NCBI RefSeq assembly: GCF_033568475.1
Contig: NC_133121.1
Location: forward strand, 192,644,664-192,708,663
Reading direction: 5' to 3'
Source: Henckelia pumila
Taxonomy: Eukaryota > Streptophyta > Magnoliopsida > Lamiales > Gesneriaceae
Length of the DNA stretch: 64,000 nt
The notes below the pieces were generated by a model that saw only the letters and a list, made by a program, of their open reading frames with translations, searched no databases and was not told the DNA's origin. Position 1 is the stretch's first letter; every line of letters begins with the position of its first letter. A program made the translations under genes and the position numbers. Shown one piece after another: positions 21,484-32,535 of the stretch.

Positions 21484-21788
21484 CTGCCAATCTGCCTGCA
21501 AATTATTTATAGTGTAGAAGCAGACACGTAAATCATAAGGATGCGCTTCAAATCTTGTGAGCCGCAAATGTCTTTAGGTAGAATCCATAGATTTTTATCA
21601 CCATATTTTTTAAAAAATGTATATATATTACAATTTAGTTTTATCAGCTCCTCGTTTACGTTACCAAATTTCATTCTCATTCTTTCTTCTTCTCTTTTTT
21701 TTTGTTTTTGTTTTTTAAATTTACTTCAATCTTTTTTCTGACAAACGCTAATGTGACGTCAGATGAAGTGTTGTGGATATAATACTAT

Positions 21789-22476
21789 GAGCATATACAA
21801 GCATGTGAGGAAGTTGGTGTGATCAAGTTGACAACTTGATCGCATGATGATGTCAGCGTTATAACAGCATTGTGTGTTTCTACAATGGTGTGGTGATGTT
21901 GTAATGGTGATGTTGAAATATTAATTTTTTAATATATTAAATAATGTTTTTAAAACATAATGAAATACACAAATTTATAACAAATCAAAAATAAACTTAA
22001 TTAAATTTAAAATTACATTAAAAATGCACATAAATATAAAAAATAAAAAAATATTTTTTAAAACATAAAAAATAATTTTAAAAGCATACATAATATTCCA
22101 AAATAAAAAAACAAACATGAAAAAAATACACATGAATTAAACTTGACAAAAGTAAATTAAAAAAAAATATAGTCGTTGACCTTTTTAAATATTTTTATTA
22201 ATTATTCTTAAATTTTTTGATTTTTTTTACAATTTATTTCATTTATTTTTAAAAAATAATGGTGGGCCCGCGTGAAAAAAATTTAAAAAAAAAGAAGACA
22301 AACAATAGTGGTGGGTCCCGCGTAAAAAAAATTAAAAAAATAAAATGGAAGGGCTTGACCGCGCGGAGCCCCCCACATGACCGCATGCGGAAACTTCTGC
22401 GTCCAAGGGGCGAGGAAAAAAAGGGGCGATCAAGTTGGATTTGACCGCCCAACTTGATCGCCTCTTGGGGATGCTC
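21789..22476. mobile_element. MITE-like non-autonomous DNA element (candidate)
   Basis: The left edge GAGCATATACAAGCATGTGA and the reverse complement of the right edge GAGCATCCCCAAGAGGCGAT share GAGCAT, AAG and then GATCAAGTTG, giving imperfect terminal inverted repeats. The flanks are TAT and TAA, possibly a degenerate 3-bp duplication. The inside is very AT-rich (21900-22260) with a GC-rich right part. No coding sequence is present. It lies just upstream of the FAD oxidoreductase gene. Confidence 0.45.
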
Positions 22477-22907
22477 TAATGTGTGCAGTATTATATCACT
22501 GTTTATGATGAAAATTATAATTAATATTATGAAAGAAGAAAGATTGGAATTATTATTAAAATTTGATAATATATATTATAAAATATCTATAAATTAATCT
22601 TCGATAAATTAGTAACATCTTTAAAAATATCATTTATGGTATCGATGTGAGCAAATGTGTTAAATTAATAATTTAGATAAACGAATGAAATAATAAATTT
22701 TCGGTGGAGCCCTTCTAATGAATGAAGGTACACATATTGGCCAAGATCAGTATGGACGGTACATAGAAGTTGCGTATATTGGCCAAGACTAGTATGAAAG
22801 ATACATATAGTAAATCGGTCCCATTTTTATATGATTAAATTGATTAAGCATGGATTAAGGACTTAATTTGGATTTAAATTTATTATTTCTGGTTAAGGAG
22901 GGATCGG

Positions 22908-23178
22908 AAGGTCCGAACCCAAGTTCGGAGGGTCCTAACACTTCGGAAGCACGGTTCAAGGTTTGGAGGCTACGGACCGTTCGAAACGTCCGAAGTGCGA
23001 TCGGAGCTTCCGATCGTAGTTAGGCCATGCGCATTATCGACGTGTTAAGGAGTTCGGACACGCAGGAGATCGGAGCTTTCGAAGAGGAGTTAAGAGCTTG
23101 CGATCGTTGCATTTCTGCAACGTGGCTGGCATGCGAGTTCGGAGCTTCCGAAGGGGAGTTCGGAGCTTCCGAACTCTG
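22908..23178. repeat. GTTCGGAGCTTCCGAAC-type palindromic repeat cluster in the LTR
   Basis: Short inverted motifs such as TCGGAGCTTCCGA occur many times in varied order, with flanking TTCGGA and TCCGAA half sites. They sit just upstream of the TATA box at 23179, so they could be the LTR's enhancer-like region (inference). Confidence 0.6.
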
Positions 23179-23188
23179 TATATAAATA
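23179..23188 (+). promoter_or_regulatory. TATA box in solo LTR
   Basis: TATATAAATA lies immediately downstream of the palindromic repeat cluster. Its orientation fits a plus-strand LTR ending at 24223. Confidence 0.5.
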
Positions 23189-24223
23189 TGGCATCCGAGG
23201 CTCACTTTTAGCTTGCCAATTCACAACTTTTTCCTCTCGTTTGTGGTTCGTTTAGGGGTTCCAACCATATTTGGTAAGGGGTGGGGCCTTGGCGAGGCGT
23301 CGAGTAGTCGTAGCGAAATTGTGCTCAAGTTATGGGGCATTCGACATCAAAAGACTGACAACGGACGAAGGTATACCCTAGACCCTATAAATAGTTTGGG
23401 AGTATCTATTAGCTTAGTTAAGATTTTTAGATATTGTTTAGTGATATAGTAATCTTGTGATTATAGGCTTGGATTGTAGAGCTGGTGTAGCTTGCCTAGT
23501 ATTATTAAGCTACGAAAATACTGTTCAAGATACCCTGATTGAGTATGCATGTATTATGTGTTGCAGTATTTATATGACATGATTTTATCTGCATATATTA
23601 TTTCACATTATTATGCTTCATGCATGATCATCTTGAGTTTATATCCTTGTAATATCATATAGTAGGGTTTCCACTCTATCCTGTTAGTGGATGGTTGGAC
23701 ACGTAGATTCGTGATCAGGTCATATATATCCACTGTCGGGTATGTGAGCCACCTCCTGGTGCGACGACGCAGAGTACTACATACCTCGGGCCCGAGTCTG
23801 TTCTTGAACCAGAGATTCATGACGTTGAGTCTTGGTAACCCGTACACTTGCATTCATGCACATATAATATTGTATACTCATACTCTCGTATTAAGCGTAG
23901 TTCGCTCACGTCCTTTATTTCTGTTATTATTGGACACCCTATTCGACAGGGCAGGTCTCAGGCTGGATAGCGCAGGAGATGCTGGGAGATCTTAGGTGTC
24001 GATGTTGTTAGCGTGGGAAGTTTATCTTTGCAGTGTTGTTTATCGTTCCGAGGATGTTGGTACTGAGAATCATGTATTTGATTTGGTTGTAATAATTAAG
24101 TTTGTAGATTTCTTCTCTTGGGATTTTATAACTTTATAAGTTTTCGCATTTTAACTCTGATTATGTTTTTATTATTTCATGCTTAATTTTGATTAGTAGG
24201 TGATCATAGTGTGGGTCACTACA

Positions 24224-25871
24224 ATACATCTATAGGTTTGTTGTACAACGACTGTCATCACTGGAACCCCATGTGTTCATAATATATGAATACCACAATT
24301 GCATATATTTCATCACCACAAGATGAAGAAGTTGATATTTATTTTTATGTTTTTATGCATGATGTTTATAGTTATGTTTTACACGTACAAAGCATGATGA
24401 ATTTTATTATGTATTTATTTTGTATATAAATAATATTTGTTGAGTCTTTTGACTCACTATGCTTGAATGATGTAGATAATGATGAAATTAATGATGTTAT
24501 TGAGGAGTATGTAGGTGGGCAGAAAGCGGAGTAGACGATCAGGCGAGGATAAGACGCACGAACGCGTCGTCAGTAGAACTTTTTATGTTGTGCATCTTTT
24601 AAGTTTGTTTGAAGAGAAAACAAATTTTTACTTTTAATATTTTTTCATGGTGGCAAAACTTTGATGAGAAATATTTTATTAAAGTTGTTTAGGTGCACAG
24701 TTATTCTTTTAATGAAAGTTTTTGTTTTCCGCATTTTTCTTTAAGGTTTAAAGAATGTATGTTTAGTAGCATCCTCAAGTTTTTGGGTCGTTACAGATTC
24801 AAAAGAGCACGAATTTAAAAATAGATCTGTTCTATTCAAGGTACCCTTTGTTTTTGTCTTGTCCGTGTCATCGTCCTTTCTGATAACAGAACACGTATAG
24901 TGCGCTTGGATTTTTTATTTTTAAAAAATCGCCTGTTGTGACGAGGGTTTAGGCAGACCATTTTCGGAGTTCTGATGGGATCCGGTTCATTAGTGCTGAT
25001 ATGATCGCACCCGTGCACTTGGATTTTTGCTCGTCAGTTGGGTACGTCAAAATCTATCAAATATCCAGTTGTTATTCTGAGGTAAACTAATTTTCATAGA
25101 GAATGTTGGTTTTGAACTTAAGACAATGAGTTTTATTTTTGTGGCTTAAAAGATTTCAGTCGAGTTATTATTTCAGTTCAATTGATTAGTCCAGTTAGGT
25201 AAACCAGTTTATCTCATTTACTAATTCATTCAGTTTGGTTGGCTTGGTTCAGATCGATTAGATTAGATTTTGCCTTAAGATTTTTTAATACACCAAAACT
25301 TAATTGATCCACCATCGAGCTAAGGTTAGGTGCGGAGCCAGTGACTGTTTGGAGGTTTTGTTATGTTTCTGTTGCTCTAGTTGGTTTGTTCTAGTACAAT
25401 TGATTCGATTTGGTTATATAAACTGTTCTATTTACGTTTTAATGCCACTTGTATTATGTAGATTTGGGTTTTTACTTTGGTTTAAGATTTCATAATTTTA
25501 TCTATGACTGGTTCTACCATTTTAGGTTAATTGATGCTTAAGTTAGTAGGTGATCTAGGTCGGGTCAGTACATCCTATTCCACGCGATAGGTTTTAGGTT
25601 GGACGAACCAAGTGGGAGTGGATGCTGAGCCAATATATAGATGAGAGCTTGGGTAGGAATTGGTCTTTGTTTTATGTTTTTGTGTTGAGTGGCTACACGG
25701 ACGTTTCGATTTGATTGGGTAACATTCGGTTATTACTGTTTCTTCTTTCGATCTGGTTGTGTCACTATTTAATAATTTCTAGTTTTCACTGGTATTCTGA
25801 TTATGCTTTAAGTAAGTTTAATTACATGTCTTAAGTTCTGCTTAGTAAGTGATCTGTGTTGGGTCCCTACA
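24224..25871 (+). repeat. decayed LTR fragments
   Basis: Three more LTR-like right ends occur: GGGTCGTTACA at 24785-24795, GTCGGGTCAGTACA ending at 25572 and TTGGGTCCCTACA ending at 25871. All resemble the TGATC...GGGTC...TACA end of the LTR at 24223. The segment around 24440-24560 (TTGAGTCTTTTGACTCACTA) is typical Ty3/Gypsy LTR sequence. No coding region is credible in this stretch. Confidence 0.5.
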
Positions 25872-25922
25872 TGTTTTCTTTATATGGTAATTTATATGGT
25901 TAATCATATATATATATATATA

Positions 25923-25951
25923 CTAGAGATGTGCACGTGCGTTGCACGTGG
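25923..25951 (-). mobile_element. Helitron 3' terminus
   Basis: Read on the minus strand, a 7-bp stem with 3-base loop (CACGTGCAACGCACGTG) is followed a few bases later by CACATCTCTAG and then host T. This is the Helitron 3' signature: a GC-rich hairpin shortly before CTRR at an A/T target. The matching 5' TC end should lie at higher coordinates but was not identified. Confidence 0.6.
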
Positions 25952-26189
25952 CAAATTATGAACGAAAAATTTTATAGACGAAATATCTATAATATCGAGT
26001 AACATCTGAAGAAAACGAATAATATTAGAAAAAGTGATATTACATGTACGTTAATATTTGTATATAAATTTTTACATCACAAAAAATTCAACACAAAATT
26101 TTCATTTGCCTAATCTTATATAAATTGAATACAAAATCCAAAATGTGTGATATAATAATAAAATCTAACAATATAATAGATGTGTAATT

Positions 26190-27545
26190 AATGGATGTAC
26201 ACGATATCCACTTTCTTTATTGTATCTTCAATTTCTTTCTTGTATACTTCCATGGCTTCTGCAGCTTCATTGTTCCAAACTTTCTTCTCATCCTCACTCA
26301 TATCCTACACTCAACCAAAATTCAAGATTCATACATACACATGCATACACACGATAGATACTTGACACGAAAAATTCCAATATATTATTAGAGTACCTTC
26401 TTCCATTTGATTGAGATGAGAGCGCTGAGGTTGGACTTGTTGATTCCACGTCGCTCTTCGGCCAATCGCTTCAATTTCTTGAAAATGAATGTAATTTAAT
26501 GATCAAGGTCTTGTTTTTGTATCTCCTTCGAAAACTTGAATATGAATCCAACTGAACTGAAGAGTAGGAATGAAAATGCTGGCTTTTTTGGTTTGTTAGG
26601 ATCAACATTCTTTTCACCCTTTTCTTTCTGACATTTGACCTTTGATTTTTGTGTATAATCGAGAAACGAACTGGGTTTACTCTATGGAAATCCGAAGTTA
26701 ACAATATGAAATGTTTGAAATTTATAGACAACCTTAATCATTCTCTGTTTTTTCTCTTTCTTTTTGAGCTGTTGCGTCGCTTTTTGCTTTTGAAGCTTCA
26801 ATAGTTCGTCCTCTTCTTTTCTAAATTTTTTTGATTCTTCTTCTTTCTTATGCTTGTACAGTTCCATGTCTGTGTATACTGTTCTTTGTTTTTGAATGTA
26901 ATCTGAAAAGTAAAATGATAATCAAAAATCAAAATCTCAGAAAGAATTTGATTTTTAGGAATAATGGGGGTTTATCCACAAATGTTACTTGTTCATATCA
27001 CATATGGTCTCCTTTGTTTCTCCTTCATGTTCTTCCAATACTCTCCAGTGATTCTCGCAACCTTAAAAGAAGACAAGCGTTGTGAAAATCAAGCAATCTA
27101 AGATATGACTACACACAAAGAGGAATGCAATTTTTCCTTGTCATTCTTACATCCAAAACATTTTTGCTCTCTTTTAACAAAGCTTCGCGACGCTCGTTCG
27201 CAAAGATGAAATATGCTGACAACGGTTTATTTGGTTTCAAAGGATCCCTCTTCTTCCTGCCCAAACAAAAAAAATCTCAAATATCAGGAAAATAACACCA
27301 CATTAAAACCAAGAAAAAAAAAACAAGAATATAAGAGAACCTTGAGGATTTACTTTGATTTCTACTTGTTTTCTTCCTCTGTTTCCTGTTTAAACTCGAG
27401 ATATTGTTCAAGCAACTCCATAGCTGCCTTCTGTTTTTGTTCTTCCTCCAAGGCTTCATTGCCTCATGTTGGCGCTTCTTGTTTCCCACGATTTTCAAAT
27501 AAATTTCCTTCTCAGCTTGGTAAGTGTCTTCATAAGAATTTAATG
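26190..27545 (-). pseudogene. decayed 3xHMG-box (HMGB6/13-like) gene fragment, possibly Helitron-captured
   Basis: Reading the minus strand from right to left in coordinates gives blocks typical of plant 3xHMG-box proteins. They are YEDTYQAEKEIYLKIV then a frameshifted Glu/Lys-rich linker (27545-27360); an exon RDPLKPNKPLSAYFIFANER (27256-27151, with AG and GT borders); an exon ARITGEYWKNMKEKQRRPY (27061-26990); the coiled linker MELYKHKKEEESKKFRKEED (about 26900-26735); a broken third HMG box near 26680-26520; and RGINKSNLSALISIKWK with MSEDEKKVWNNEAAEAMEVY (26460-26190). Introns are retained but frames are broken and the 5' part is missing. It runs in the same orientation as the Helitron end at 25923, about 270 bases away. 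Confidence 0.7.
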
Positions 27546-27556
27546 GGATATCACCA

Positions 27557-28802
27557 CGGACGGAACTAAAAATTTGAGTCGAGAGGGGCTAAGTTTTATA
27601 TTAAAAAATTATCGATTAAAAACTAAGGGCCTATCCTATATATATTGTATTATTAGTCTCTTAAGTTTTATTCTCATTTCTTGAATGCCACTAACACTAT
27701 TAATAACCAAATTTTTTTTTTGATTATTTATGCTCTAAAAATAGTATTATATTGTATTTTAATATTTAGATTTCTTTAGCAAACATTTATTTAAAGGTAT
27801 GATGAAATAAATTTACTATTATTTATTTTTTAACATATGTTGAAAAGTTAACTTATATATAATATTTTCATAAATTTGGTGTAATTTTTAAAATTTATTT
27901 ATGCTAATATCACAAGATTAGCCTCTTCTAAATTATCCATTAATTCATAAATATTTTTTTGTAGGTTAGCAAACATTATTTCATAATCCATATTGATATA
28001 TAATATATATAAGTTATAACTTATATATATGACCCAATAAGCAAATGGGCTAGCCTGGGCTAGAGCCAAGGCTAGCCCACTACTATGGTCCGTCTCTGGT
28101 AGGGATGACGATTTTCTCCGAACCCAATGGAGAATCCGATACCCGACCCGAATGGAGGAGGGTATGGAGGTGTTTTTTGGACCCGATTAAATAAATGGGT
28201 AAATGGGTATGAGGATCTCGTATAAGGATATGGAGGCGGATGTAGTGATATCCTACCCATACCCGACCCTATACCCGACTAAATATAATATAAATATAAA
28301 TTTATATATATTTACATATTAATTTATATTAAAGAAATGCTGATTTAATTTTTTTGTTGAATTATGTTAGTTGGATTTAACAATGAAAATTATTAATATA
28401 AATCTAACGCTATTATGTAAGATAATAATGTTGAGATAAATTATTTACAATATTTTGTTATTTCTTATAATTTTTAGGTTATTAGGTTATTGATTTCTTT
28501 TATCTTTTATTTTTTTTTTCTTATTTTTCTCTTATAAATTTGATATAAAATCTGATAAATAAGCATATTTTTATCAAAATAATTCAAATTTGAACAAATG
28601 TATTTGTATGAGGTAGATAGATAAATGGGGGATGGGTAGGGTATGAATATTCGATAATCCGACGGGTATGGGGATGTGGATGAAATTGAATACCCGACGG
28701 GTATGGATATGGGTATGGGTATGGGGATGATTTAATAAATGGGTATGGGGATGGATACGTGATATCCTATCCATACCCGACCCATTGTCATTCCTAGTGT
28801 CT
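27557..28802. mobile_element. TIR-type DNA element with 11-bp target duplication, itself interrupted
   Basis: The sequence GGATATCACCA occurs at 27546-27556 and again at 28803-28813, directly bordering this block. The left edge reads CGGACGGAACTAAAAATTT and the right part ends ...ATGGTCCGTCTCT, giving a short GGACGGA-type inverted terminus. A duplication of 9-11 bp fits Mutator-like elements, but the class is uncertain. It inserted next to or into the HMG-box fragment and was later hit by a hAT-like element at 28100-28796. Confidence 0.6.
28100..28796. mobile_element. hAT-like non-autonomous element with 8-bp target duplication
   Basis: The left terminus TAGGGATGACGAT and the reverse complement of the right terminus TAGGAATGACAAT match at 11 of 13 bases. 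The flanks GTCTCTGG (28092-28099) and GTGTCTGG (28797-28804) match at 7 of 8, the size expected for hAT. Both ends have CCCGA/GGGTATGGGGATG-type subterminal repeats; the middle is AT-rich and non-coding. Confidence 0.75.
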
Positions 28803-29107
28803 GGATATCACCATTCAAGCAATCAACTATGCACACATGAAGACGGTCAGATTATGATAAAGTATCGTGGAATACAATTAACTATGCACACCATTCAATA
28901 AATTAATCAATATGGTCAAACCATGGGCAAACCATATGATAAAATAATTTAATTTAATTAATAGGATGGATAATTGATATAGAATATAGATAATGATGGT
29001 CAAACCATGTATAAACGAGAAGGGCGATAACGTAAAAACACAATTAAACTGATTTATAGGGATATAGATATAGATATATATGAGTTTCGATGTCACGCAC
29101 CTTAGTG

Positions 29108-29184
29108 TACAGGATTTTCGTAAGTGACCACAAACTAGGGTGCGTGAAATGTTAGTGGCCACTCACGAAAATCCTGCACACCAG
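29108..29184. repeat. long inverted repeat (hairpin)
   Basis: GTGTACAGGATTTTCGTAAG at the left pairs with CTCACGAAAATCCTGCACAC at the right with few mismatches, and the inner GTGACCAC pairs with GTGGCCAC. The arms are about 27 bases with a loop near 25. It could be a short foldback element or a small RNA source; nothing else supports either. It lies 300 bases upstream of the ANTH gene. Confidence 0.6.
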
Positions 29185-29486
29185 AATATATGCTATTAAA
29201 CTAATATATATACACACACATGTATCATGTATGCAAATAATTTTCATTTTTAAGATTTAATAAAATATAACCATTTATAAGGTCATAAATGTAAAACTCA
29301 AAAGGGAATAAAGGTGGTGAAAACTTGTGAGGCCAGGAGAGACTCAAGGAGATCTCTTTGTTTCCCGATTCCAAATAGAATCCCCATTCACAAATTACTC
29401 TGGTCGCAAGGATCTCCCTTCCCCTTGTTCCCCAAACATTGAAGAAAAAACCATCATCATTTTTCAATAATCTTCCATGTCCAAAA

Positions 29487-31265
29487 ATGCCAAGCAAGCT
29501 TAAAAAAGCAATCGGTGCAGTAAAAGATCAAACCAGCATCGGTCTTGCTAAGGTGGTCTCGAGCAATACTTGTTCCAATCTCGAAGTTTCGGTCCTCAAA
29601 GCCACGACACATGATGATGTCCCCATTGATGACAAATATGTATCTGAAGTCCTGCAGATAGTCTCCTCCAACAAAGTCCACGCCGCTGCCTGCGCTCGAG
29701 CCATCGGCAAACGAATAGGCCGAACCCGCAATTGGGTCGTGGCGTTAAAGTCGTTGATGCTCGTTCTTCGGATTTTCCAAGATGGTGATCCATATTTCCC
29801 TAGAGAAGTCCTCCATGCAATGAAGAGAGGAGCCAAGATTCTCAATCTTTCCGGCTTCCGGGACGACTCCAATTCCAGCCCATGGGATTTCACCGCGTTT
29901 GTGCGTACCTTCGCTCTTTACCTCGACGAACGTTTGGAGTGCTTTCTCACGGGGAAGCTTCAGCGAAGATATACTAACAAGGAGCTGGAGAGTTGGAGCT
30001 ACCACAGGTCAAGAAGTCGGAAACCAAACGAACCGGTTCACGACTTGAAGCCCGCGATGTTGCTCGATAAAATCTCGTATTGGCAACGGTTGCTGGATCG
30101 TGCTATTGGCACTAGGCCTACCGGAGCTGCGAAAACAAATCGCTTGGTGCTTATTTCTCTGTATGCTGTGGTTCAAGAAAGTTTTGAGCTGTACAAAGAC
30201 ATTTCTGATGGGCTGTCCCTTCTTTTGGACAGTTTTTTCCATTTACAATATCAGAATTGTGTCTCTGCCTTTCAGACATGTATCAAGGCTTCCAAACAAT
30301 ACCAAGAACTAACTTCTTTCTATGACTTATGCAAAAGCATGGGCGTAGGGAGAACCTCCGAGTATCCGAGCGTGCAGACGATATCGGAGGAACTCATCGA
30401 AACGCTGCAAGAATTCTTGAAAGATCAGTCTTCTTTTTCATCTGCTGTCAAGCCCACAAACAAGCTTATGCTTCTCCCTGCTCCCTCGACTCCTACCGTC
30501 GCCTCCAGATCAGCCCGACACCACAGCTACGGAGGCCGGTCCGAATTCTCGGTGGCAACAAGTTCATTCTCCGAGAGATCAACTTGTGAATTTGGCTCAC
30601 AATGTACCTCTCTAGAAGACCTCATAAGCGCCACGGAGAATGGGATAAGCCCTGCTATCTCCATTGATCTGGAGGCTTACTCGGATCAATTCGACAAACC
30701 TTCGCAGAGGGACGATGCTTTTAGGATAAGCGACTCCTGTTCCACACGATCATTGCCCGTCTCAAATTCAATGGCGGATCTTGTGTCGCTGAGCGACTGG
30801 TCGGAGCAGGACGAAAGGGAGCAAGATCTGATCAACGAACCCAAATCTTTCGATGCACCCATTTCCAAAAACTGGGAGCTTGTGCTCGCCGAAACAATGT
30901 CATCAACATCAGCGAATTCCAAGACCCCAAATGCTGACAAATTCAATGCATTTGTAGTACAAAAAAGAGATGCAGATATTTCGAAAAAAGAAACAGAGCA
31001 TGTATTATTCGACAGTACAGAAAACAATCACTACAATCCATTTCTACTGGATCTTGACCTATCTACAGCTCAAGAAAGTACTCCTACGTTTTCTGCACAG
31101 AATTCGAATCAAGAATCACCGGTTTTGCACAACGAGAACGATCCCTTCAATGCACTTTCCGGCGAAAATGCGTTCAGTACCTCCACAAATCAGTATAATC
31201 TACAGCACGAACAACAGTTGTGGTTGCAAAACCAGAACAAGATTATAGCTAAACATATGGTTTAA
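29487..31265 (+). CDS. AP180/CALM-type ANTH-domain clathrin assembly protein
   Basis: This 592-residue intronless gene encodes an adaptor that binds phosphoinositides and recruits clathrin at the plasma membrane or trans-Golgi during endocytosis. I chose the second Met (MPSKLKKAIGAVKDQTSIG), where plant homologues begin, rather than the upstream in-frame Met at 29439. The ANTH domain fills the first half (KAIGAVKDQTSIGLAKV for lipid binding, then NWVVALKSLMLVLRIFQDGD and SPWDFTAFVRTFALYLDERL, and the second part YWQRLLDRAIGTRPTG with FLKDQSSF). The C-terminal half is Ser-rich and disordered, with NPF (YNPFLLDL) and DPF (NDPFNALS) motifs for adaptor binding. It most resembles the putative clathrin assembly protein At1g05020 of Arabidopsis. 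It has no internal stops and a distinctly higher GC content than its surroundings, as expected for a conserved host gene. Confidence 0.95.
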   Translation: MPSKLKKAIGAVKDQTSIGLAKVVSSNTCSNLEVSVLKATTHDDVPIDDKYVSEVLQIVSSNKVHAAACARAIGKRIGRTRNWVVALKSLMLVLRIFQDGDPYFPREVLHAMKRGAKILNLSGFRDDSNSSPWDFTAFVRTFALYLDERLECFLTGKLQRRYTNKELESWSYHRSRSRKPNEPVHDLKPAMLLDKISYWQRLLDRAIGTRPTGAAKTNRLVLISLYAVVQESFELYKDISDGLSLLLDSFFHLQYQNCVSAFQTCIKASKQYQELTSFYDLCKSMGVGRTSEYPSVQTISEELIETLQEFLKDQSSFSSAVKPTNKLMLLPAPSTPTVASRSARHHSYGGRSEFSVATSSFSERSTCEFGSQCTSLEDLISATENGISPAISIDLEAYSDQFDKPSQRDDAFRISDSCSTRSLPVSNSMADLVSLSDWSEQDEREQDLINEPKSFDAPISKNWELVLAETMSSTSANSKTPNADKFNAFVVQKRDADISKKETEHVLFDSTENNHYNPFLLDLDLSTAQESTPTFSAQNSNQESPVLHNENDPFNALSGENAFSTSTNQYNLQHEQQLWLQNQNKIIAKHMV

Positions 31266-31900
31266 ATTGTGAAATTTGTATTACATTTACCCTTTATTTT
31301 ATTCCTCCTCGGTTTTATTCTTTATTTGACATGAACAATTATTGGCCCCCCCTTTTTTAGCACAATTACTGCTTCTCACTATTCTAACCTTACTTCTTGT
31401 GGTACACGTGGAAAAAAAATATGGAATAATATTGTTATTTGAAACAAAATAATTTAAAATGATTGACCCGATAAAGACCTCATCCCACATGAGTCAGAGG
31501 TCAATTGGCTCATGCAGGGGTTAAATCGAAGAATGTGCACGAACGATAAGACCTAAGGGAGATAGCAACATGACCAACTTCCAAAGCATACCACACAATA
31601 TTTCAGAAGGGAATATATGAACCCGCAACGCTGAAAAATTTATTCCCACCCACAACAAAATTATTAAACCCAACGAAATGACGATGGCAATGATATTGTA
31701 AATTTTGACAATTCATGTTTATTAATCAGATGTAAAATTTTACTTTTACTTGTTTACATTTTTTTAAAGATTTGGATTGTTAAATTTTTATCATATCATT
31801 TAGGGTTTTTATTAAATTTACGGTAAAAAAACAATTTGATTTCAAAAATAACGTGAAATAAGAAAAATTACACGAATACCGTAAAACTCTGTCAGTGATA
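31266..31900. other. 3' flank of the ANTH gene, no gene seen
   Basis: AT-rich sequence with no credible ORF. The first 150 bases probably hold the 3' UTR and polyadenylation region of the ANTH gene. Nothing else is recognisable up to the hairpin cluster at 31901. Confidence 0.5.
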
Positions 31901-32156
31901 GCGGACGCTTGAATATATTTATTCGAGCGTCCGCTTTATGTGAGGAGGAGTAGCCACATGGCAGCGGACGCTGCCATGTGGGCAGCGTCCGCTGCTAGTG
32001 GCAGCGGACGCTGCTCACGTGGCGTGCTTCCCCCGATTTTAGCCGCCGTCCCCACCAGTCTTGGCAGCACATATAATGGAGGGTTGTGGCCCAATTTTAG
32101 CCGCCGTCCCCCACCAATCTTGGCAGCACGCATAATGGAGGGTTGTGGGCCAAATT
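31901..32156. repeat. cluster of GC-rich hairpins and a 58-bp tandem duplication
   Basis: The motif AGCGGACGCT and its inverse recur. Hairpin one is GCGGACGCT...AGCGTCCGC (31901-31934). Hairpin two is a perfect palindrome CACATGGCAGCG-GA-CGCTGCCATGTG (31955-31980). Further GCAGCG/CGCTGC pairs follow to 32014. Next a unit starting AGCCGCCGTC at 32041 repeats at 32099 with a 58-base period, ending GGAGGGTTGTGGGCC. It lies upstream of the plant-mobile-domain gene and could be part of the same mobile element or its promoter. Confidence 0.75.
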
Positions 32157-32219
32157 TTATGTACAATAATGTTGTTAAATAGATGTATTCGTTCTTCACA
32201 ATTCATATTTTTTTCTTTT

Positions 32220-32535
32220 CCAACAATTCACGGGCATTCAGGGGTGGTTTTGCTTTCTTCTGTCCTCGTCTGGAAATTCAATTTATTGAAGCAGTGGTGG
32301 TTTTGCTTTCTTGGTTATTCGTCTTCAAATTCAATTCAGAAGTAAGTGTTACGTTTCAAAATTAATTTTCTTATTTTGAGAATTAATTTTCTTATTTTGA
32401 GTTGAGAAAATTCATTGAAGCATTATGTTATTTGCAAATTCAATTCAGAAGTAAGTGTTATATTTCAAAATTAATTTTCGTATTTTGAGTTGAGAAAATT
32501 CATTGAAGCATTAGGTTATTTTTCATTTGAAATCG
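32220..32535. repeat. two local tandem duplications upstream of the PMD gene
   Basis: GGTGGTTTTGCTTTCTT occurs at about 32243 and 32297. The segment TTCAATTCAGAAGTAAGTGT through TTGAGAAAATTCATTGAAGC occurs at about 32331 and 32440. The rest of 32536-32969 is AT-rich with no gene seen. Confidence 0.7.

Larger units (their letters stand above)
22600..24223 (+). repeat. solo LTR of a Ty3/Gypsy-like element (left edge uncertain)
   Basis: It ends GTGTGGGTCACTACA at 24223, a common LTR terminus. It contains a TATA box near 23179 followed by leader-like sequence, and an array of CGGAGCTTCCGAA-type palindromic motifs upstream (about 22910-23175). No primer site or coding sequence follows, so it appears solo. 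The left TG edge was not found; 22600 is approximate. Confidence 0.5.

Noticed and set aside
22249-22452. Pair of overlapping frames on both strands
   Set aside because: They lie in the GC-rich end of a MITE-like element and begin with homopolymers.
29439-29486. Upstream in-frame Met extension of the ANTH protein
   Set aside because: The 16 extra residues are low complexity and homologous proteins start at the MPSKLKKAIG Met.
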